From the NCBI GenBank assembly GCA_039881145.1, contig JAYKKI010000088.1, forward strand, positions 4,692,001-4,756,000: a DNA stretch of 64,000 nt, written 5' to 3'. This document shows positions 58,198-64,000 of the stretch, in pieces. The stretch comes from Druceiella hillmani. Taxonomy: Eukaryota; Arthropoda; Insecta; Lepidoptera; Hepialidae. The notes under the pieces are model-generated. The model was not told the DNA's origin and did no database searches. It saw nothing but the letters and a program-made list of their open reading frames with translations. Both the position numbers and the translations under genes were made by a program. Numbering within the stretch: the first letter of the stretch is position 1; every line of letters starts with the position of its first letter.

Positions 58198-58810
58198 ATG
58201 GACAATTTTATATTTCTAATGACAACTACACAATTATAAGTAACTTACACAATTATAATAGAATTTTTCCAAATAATATTGTTTATAGAGAAGTTTCAAG
58301 TATAAATTGATATAAATTGCATTGAATTTTCAATATAAGATTTACTTTTTAAATTTTTTAAGTATTTCATTCGTTTATTTTAAGAATAAAATACACATGT
58401 TAAAATTGGAATTAATTATTTATCAGAGTCCATTTTTGTATTATTAATATATACTTTTAAGTAGTTTAAGCTTGATTTTGAATTGAAATTTAAATCTGGT
58501 TTCATATAAATAAATCAAGGTTTTTAAATTGTGATTTACTGTTACTTCAATCGAATTTATTTTTTAATTAGTTATGGTGGTACTGAACAATTTTGTACTG
58601 TAAATGCATATAAAAGTATATGGTCTCAGATATACAATGAAAGCATGTATAAGAGTAGAAAACAATACTTGAAACATGCAAATTCAAGTAGGTTTTCCTC
58701 AAATTTTCAATAATGATTATTACGTTAATTTCGATTACTTTTAGTAATTCCGTACACACGATTTTATGGGATTTACCAATTATGCTTAGAATGAGACGCA
58801 TGGGTCTCTG

Positions 58811-58847
58811 TTATGATATCTTACGCTGCTTATGATATCTTACGCTG
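58811..58847. repeat. 18-bp direct repeat at a deletion junction
   Basis: TTATGATATCTTACGCTG occurs at 58811 and 58830, exactly where copy 2 lacks about 190 bases present in copy 1. Copy 1 has one version only. Confidence 0.9.
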
Positions 58848-59405
58848 ATTATTTTGTGTATCAATTGTTTCTAACGCCCATACGACGATGTTCCGATTAA
58901 TATTTTGTGTACATGTTAATGACTGTGATAATATTTCACAAATGAGATTATTTGTATTTCTTTAAAGAATTCAATGTAATAAATAGAATAGAAATCAATT
59001 TTATTCATATTTTTATATAACATAAAAATGAACGTAGTTAAGTAGTTCGTACTGACACGGCATTTTGTCATTACACACATTTCGTATCACACACCGCCAA
59101 AGGATTTTTTCAAGCTACATGCAAGAATATATCGGTGAATGTACATATTCTCATACATCTAGCATAAAATAATGAATACATGAAGATATTTTTGGATGAG
59201 TGAATTAAAAAATAAATCAACAACCCAGTGATTGATTACAGCCTGGATAATAGTTTGTCTAGTAAATATTATTATTTATAAACCTTATTAAAACATAAAT
59301 GAGTGTAATTTTAAAAGTTATGAACAAGATTAAGATTTAATTAATTACAGATGACAAGTGAAACTATTTTCCGTCGTATAGTTATAATATCATTTTATCA
59401 GCTTA

Positions 59406-59407
<2 letters not shown>

Positions 59408-59446
<39 letters not shown>

Positions 59447-59466
59447 GTTATATGTGTGTGTATGTA
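59408..59466. repeat. (TA)n with (TG) end
   Basis: The counterpart of 51188-51257, shorter. Confidence 0.95.
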
Positions 59467-59629
59467 ATATAAATACATTACAATAAGAAGAGATTTTCCG
59501 GTAATTTAAAAAAAATGTGGTCTAAATTTCCTCAAATACCTACACATAATACTAAAAATCGAAAAAGAAAACTCGCAACAACTTTACTAGATTAAAACTT
59601 ATTGGGTACATCGCTAAGTATTTATACGT

Positions 59630-59752
59630 CTCCGACAATTGATGCTTTACTGAGCCCATTCATAACCATTAAGCTCCCATACGGCAGTAGGGCATCTACG
59701 GTGACTTAGCATTCACGTGACGTAGTCGCTACCCTAATTTACACTTTCGTAT
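59630..59752 (-). repeat. Core repeat family, block A copy 5, inverted
   Basis: Nearly identical to 51440-51565 through the young duplication. CACGTG is at 59714-59719. The associated block B was deleted. Confidence 0.8.
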
Positions 59753-60493
59753 TGCACAGGGGTTTCACGGGGATATTATAGTGGTGAGTACATTATATGG
59801 CATAGACTGTTTCTTTCACGAACTATTTTGATTATTGTGAGTTTTTAAACATTAAACTAGCAACTAAAGTAAATATGGACTTTTATAGATGCAAAAAAAG
59901 CTTTCATAGTTTTATTCTGGTATTTAATATATCACGGATATGTGAAAAAATATTGTGTTCGATTTAAGAAGTTAGATCATGTAAAAATTATTATTGTAGG
60001 ATGTTAACCATTTTCACTGAAGAGATTGAAATCGTTTGTTTGCGGTATATCTTAACTGCCATTTTTAATGTAGCAATTAAATACGGCTGTTAGTGCTTTG
60101 TCTAAACTACTTATAAAAAAGAAAACGTTTCTGACAGAAAAATACCCAATTGGATTTTCTATCTTTCTAGAAGATCGTATCACGTTAGCAAATGTTTAAA
60201 TATTACATTGACCATTTCGTTCTTAAAGTCCAGCACATGTAAAACCTGACTTTCAGTTAATATAACCTAAAACCGGTGCAACTCGGTGCACGTGACAGAA
60301 GTAAAACTTGTTTGCGATTTAAACTTTGTTTTAGAAGCAAGTGGCAGAACGACATGGAAAGATAGAAAAATAGAGGAAAATATTCTAAAAGACTTCAACA
60401 AAATTTGTTGAAACCGGAGATGTATTAATCAATTAAAATAATTCAATTAACCAAAAATTTGTAAACCAATTAGTTTAATTTTTTGCAGAGTGA

Positions 60494-60496
60494 TTA

Positions 60497-60575
<79 letters not shown>

Positions 60576-60590
60576 ATGTGTGTGTGTGTA
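60494..60590. repeat. (TA)n(TG)n microsatellite
   Basis: About 22 TA units, then a long TG run; expanded compared with 52314-52378. Confidence 0.96.
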
Positions 60591-61568
60591 AATACATAAT
60601 ATGAAAGTAAAATTTTCACATACACTTTCATGGACAATTACCAATTACAAAAATTGCCGCGATGCCAGTACAAGAACACGGCTAAATGCAGCTGGAAGAA
60701 TTCGGTATTTATTGCTTCTGTTGTAAATTATAATTACTACTATATGGGTGGGTTCAGTACCGATTTATAAAATAAATAAATGCATGTATTGTTAGTTTTG
60801 GAATTGACGAAGTGCACGCAAAATTGGTAATAAATATATCGTAAATGTATAAATAAATTGAAAAAAATGTTATTTGTTTACTTTCGACTTACGTAAAGAT
60901 CATAAGCTATGGATGATGGTAGTAGTGAGCCCCATTTTTTGTTTGCTTTGCGCAAAGTTTTGGCAATTTGCTTTTGACCCACGTAACGCACAAAACAACT
61001 TAGCAGTACCGAGCGCCATTTTTTTCGTGCATGCGTGCACTTCTAGTTTTATTTTATCGTATTCATCTATCTTTTTTAGCTTTTAACTAATAGACTATTT
61101 TCCATCGTTCCTATCGCAAGATATTTATTACATTCAGACGTTCACATAAACGTGAAATGTTACTCTCACCGCGGCAAATGAAGTTTTACTTCAAATTTTA
61201 CACCTAAATTTCGTAATTAAATTAAAAAAAGTTATAGAAATGTGTGAAATGCAGTAAAGTAAATACTTTGCTAAATATTATCATTAGCTCGCACCCCGAA
61301 CGCTGGTAATAAGTCAGCAATTATGCGATTATTTGTTGGCTATTAACTATTAGAAATATTGCCGCAACTTTATTCCACATATTATACATACTTGTGTTTA
61401 CATTCTATTTTGATCAAATGTTTCTCTAATAACTTCGTTATCATCACGGTTATTGGGGTTGGGAAAATCGCTTTGGCGTTACCACCTTCCAAAGCGATGA
61501 AAGTCGCATCAACCTCCATCTAGTAGAACTCAAGTTATATATGTCTGACAGGTAGACCGACATCATAT

Positions 61569-61576
61569 TGTGTGTG

Positions 61577-61649
<73 letters not shown>
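61569..61649. repeat. (TG)n(TA)n tract at the TIR element edge
   Basis: The counterpart of 53379-53443, longer, with one CA interruption. Confidence 0.96.
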
Positions 61650-61650
<1 letters not shown>

Positions 61651-61739
61651 GTTAATTTAAGTGAAGATAATCGGCGAAATTGTATTCAATATTTCATTTC
61701 ATTGGGCATTCAATATTCCAATTCATTTTTTACAGAGCC

Positions 61740-62305
61740 GAACTTATATTTGTCAGGGCTTATGAATATTAATAATGTTCAATGCAGAAGAAGTAGAAAA
61801 ACAGAGGGTAAGGATAGTTATCATAGAGCTGCATACAGCTATATATGAGAATTGAAAACAAAGGAGACATAAAGGATGTACGTGTTAGTTTCAAAGCATT
61901 CATATAACCATAACACGGTATAACCAAGGCCAAGGTTAAAAGCTCCTGTATATCTTAGAGGAAGTCATAACAAGCACAAAAACTACCAACAGAGATAAAA
62001 GAAAAGGTTTTGAAAAGATATTAGGAAAATTTATTTAGCCAATTGTCAATAAAGAAGATGTACAAACATGTTTCTAGAAGACAACAAGCATGAAAAACTT
62101 ATTTCTTATGAGTTTTATAGACAAATTTTTACACAGAAACACAGAATTTAACCTAACTTTTGGTTATCTCAGGATGGATACGTGCAATATCTGTGATGCT
62201 TGTTTAGCTAAAGTTACAGTACTTGAAGAAGATAAAAAGCTAGATAAATTTAGAAAACTATCAGTTTTAAATAAAGTTCAGCTGACAAAAGCACATATTC
62301 TTTAG
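61740..62305 (+). pseudogene. Decayed transposon-type protein, copy 2
   Basis: Counterpart of 55460-56000. IKKMYKHV and YEFYRQIF lie in one frame, while EFNLTFGYLRMDTCNICDAC and LAKVTVLEEDKKLD lie in the next, so a frameshift sits between them (about 62115-62140). The final frame stops at 62303-62305 in both copies. The Cys motif C-x-x-C is intact. Confidence 0.55.
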
Positions 62306-62987
62306 ACAGCTAAAAAACAAAGTAAAAATTAAAAAGATTTTCTAGCAATAACGATGGACTTAAAATAACGATGGATGAAAAATATTTCCTTACCTAACAT
62401 TATGACGAACTATATTTATTATAAAGACAATTATTGATGTACTCCAGCCAAATGGAGCGTAATGGAGATATCAGTATTTTTATAAATTTTTGAAAAACTT
62501 GAGTAGACATTTGTAAAGTTAATTTAATTCAGAAAATTTGAGTATTTACTTTAATTTTCTGGTTTGTACACATTCCGATACGTAATAAACAGTAATTACA
62601 TTTAAATAAAGTGTACAATTGTTTTGAATAAGAGCTCCGTAACGCAACACGTTTCATAATATGATTTCAGAAACAATTTTCAAATTTTTGAAAAAAAAAT
62701 TTGTTCCTGCAAAAAGTCACTGATGGCTAAGTAATAAGATACAAATATGTACATTAAAGATACAAATCTATTGAAAAAACTTAACTATTTTGATGAAAGC
62801 CGAAAATCATCTTCTTTTCGATGTTAAGAAAAATGAAATGATTTTTAAAAATAAAATAAAGCAGATATTTACAGTTGGTTTTCAAAGTATGAGCTTCTAT
62901 TTAGAATACAGGTCCACATTCTTTTCCTTAATTGACTTTTTACTACTGAACTTGATAAACTGATTCTTATTTCATTTGCTACTTGTA

Positions 62988-63530
62988 TCATACGGTCTTT
63001 AAGATCATTTATTGAAAGTACATCAGTACATCTAAATCATATTTTGTATGTCATGTCATGTCATGTGTCTATAGACGCAGTAGTTCATCGGCGTGCGGCC
63101 TGGGTATCTTGCAGGCCAAGGGATGGGTCTTCCTCTGCCCATTCACCGATCGGGAAATTCAGTATCCAACCATTGTCTCACAGTAATTATAAAATATGTA
63201 AAACATTTGCCATGTTGATAAAATATTCTCCATCTTGTTTTTAGAGGCAAGTCTTCAAGCAGCCCAAACATATCTTCCCTTAAAAACTGTTCGTACGCTT
63301 CTGCAAGAAATTATGGGGAAGAAAATATGGGCCAATTAAATTGTCGTTAATTATTCCCATCCACACGTTCTATGAAAAACGTCGCTGTGACTTTGTTGGT
63401 CTCTTTTCACACGGGTTTATTTATACTTTTGGGCCTAAAAATGAACGTTACAATAATTCGTAATTCCGTCTTGATCAAACTTCGACTCATCTGTCCACAA
63501 TATTTTTTTTTTAAAAACATAAGATCCTTT
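62988..63530 (-). pseudogene. Decayed mariner-like transposase, copy 2
   Basis: Reverse-orientation counterpart of 54130-54632, with WTDESKFDQDGITNYCN-like, FLREDMFGLLEDLPLK-like and terminal LKDRMI-like blocks. It has its own indels, including a TGTCATGTCATGTCATG expansion at 63047-63064 that copy 1 lacks. Confidence 0.7.
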
Positions 63531-63604
63531 ACATCAGCATTTAGCAAAAATATGCAGGAATCTACTGTTAAGTTCGTTGTGTTAAATGCGTAATATTTTT
63601 AAGT

Positions 63605-63895
63605 ATGAATGTAATTAAAATGGCGAATGTTCCAAGCACAGTACCTATACAGCTATTCGAGAATACGATACCATCATATCACTGTAAAATATACACAATC
63701 AAAATTATAGAATGAAGAAAACACTACTTTTAAATTAAATGTCAAGAGATTTCTACTTGAAACAATGACATTTAGAAAACCCCGCAACATGGCTGAACAA
63801 ATGTTGTTAATGTTGATATACGATGTAATAGATAAATGTATGATGAATATGTTTTGTAATAGATATTATATGTTCTGTAATACTATTTCTCAGTA
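63605..63895 (+). pseudogene. Broken copy of the 105-residue ORF
   Basis: It matches 53734-54051 inverted, including the TIPSYHCKIYTI and CNTISQ regions. A deletion of nearly 30 bases near 63710 and later small indels break the frame. Confidence 0.6.
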
Positions 63896-64000
63896 ATATC
63901 ATTCAACATCTTTGAATATCGGTGTCCAAGCGCATATTCACCGTGATATAACTGTATGTGTATGCGGTGTATTTTTTCTGTGAAATTTTGTATTTCATGT

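Larger units (their letters stand above)
57541..61730 (+). repeat. Young direct duplication, copy 2
   Basis: This is the partner of 49090-53525, in the same order and orientation. It lacks about 190 bases found at about 50433-50622, and differs mainly in microsatellite lengths. It carries no gene. Confidence 0.92.
61652..64000. mobile_element. TIR DNA transposon, copy 2, interior reversed, cut by window end
   Basis: It starts with the same TIR and about 25 following bases as copy 1, but then continues as the reverse complement of the far end of copy 1 (from AGAGCCGAACTTAT at about 61733). It runs to about position 53629 of copy 1 at the window end, so about 180 bases and the other TIR lie outside. 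Confidence 0.75.

Overview
This window looks like AT-rich, gene-poor nuclear DNA from an insect, probably a moth or butterfly. The insect call rests on a jockey-type retrotransposon, other retrotransposon fragments, a THAP-type zinc-finger remnant and a degenerate GGTTA/GGTTG tract. The lepidopteran call rests on recall of two interspersed families: one with a GGTTCC...CCTTATAG head, GTCTGTCTG core and a tail near GCGAGTTCCACTCGTACTTG, and one with GTCTGTCTG plus an ATTTTGATAAAATTTGGTAT core. I recognise no intact host gene. No tRNA, rRNA or CRISPR array was seen.

Layout. 0.7-1.9 kb (-): broken THAP-domain gene. 2.8-3.7 kb: two interspersed repeats. 6.3-8.9 kb: an unassigned open frame, a (TA)n tract, a basic-rich reading frame broken by one stop, and a retrotransposon tail. 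10.8-15.1 kb (-): a complete jockey-clade LINE with both ORFs open, poly(A) tail and a 13-bp target-site duplication; the only clearly intact protein-coding unit. 15-35 kb: mostly unannotatable AT-rich DNA with (TA)n tracts, a 60-bp minisatellite, near-perfect short palindromes and two reverse-transcriptase fragments. 35.7-48 kb: an old, diverged tandem duplication with a unit of about 6 kb. 49.1-64 kb: a young direct duplication of about 4.4 kb; each copy runs into a terminal-inverted-repeat (TIR) DNA element, but the element interior is in opposite orientation in the two copies.

The two most unusual signals are (i) a conserved block of about 130 bp, present five times (28.7, 38.3, 44.2, 51.5 and 59.7 kb; the last two inverted), with CACGTG in four copies and a second conserved block about 1 kb away in three; and (ii) the TIR element at 53.4-56.1 kb and its flipped copy from 61.65 kb, holding a decayed mariner-like transposase and a second decayed transposon-type protein on opposite strands. 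Apart from the LINE, nothing here forms a working pathway. All alignments were made by eye, so boundaries are approximate unless motif-defined.
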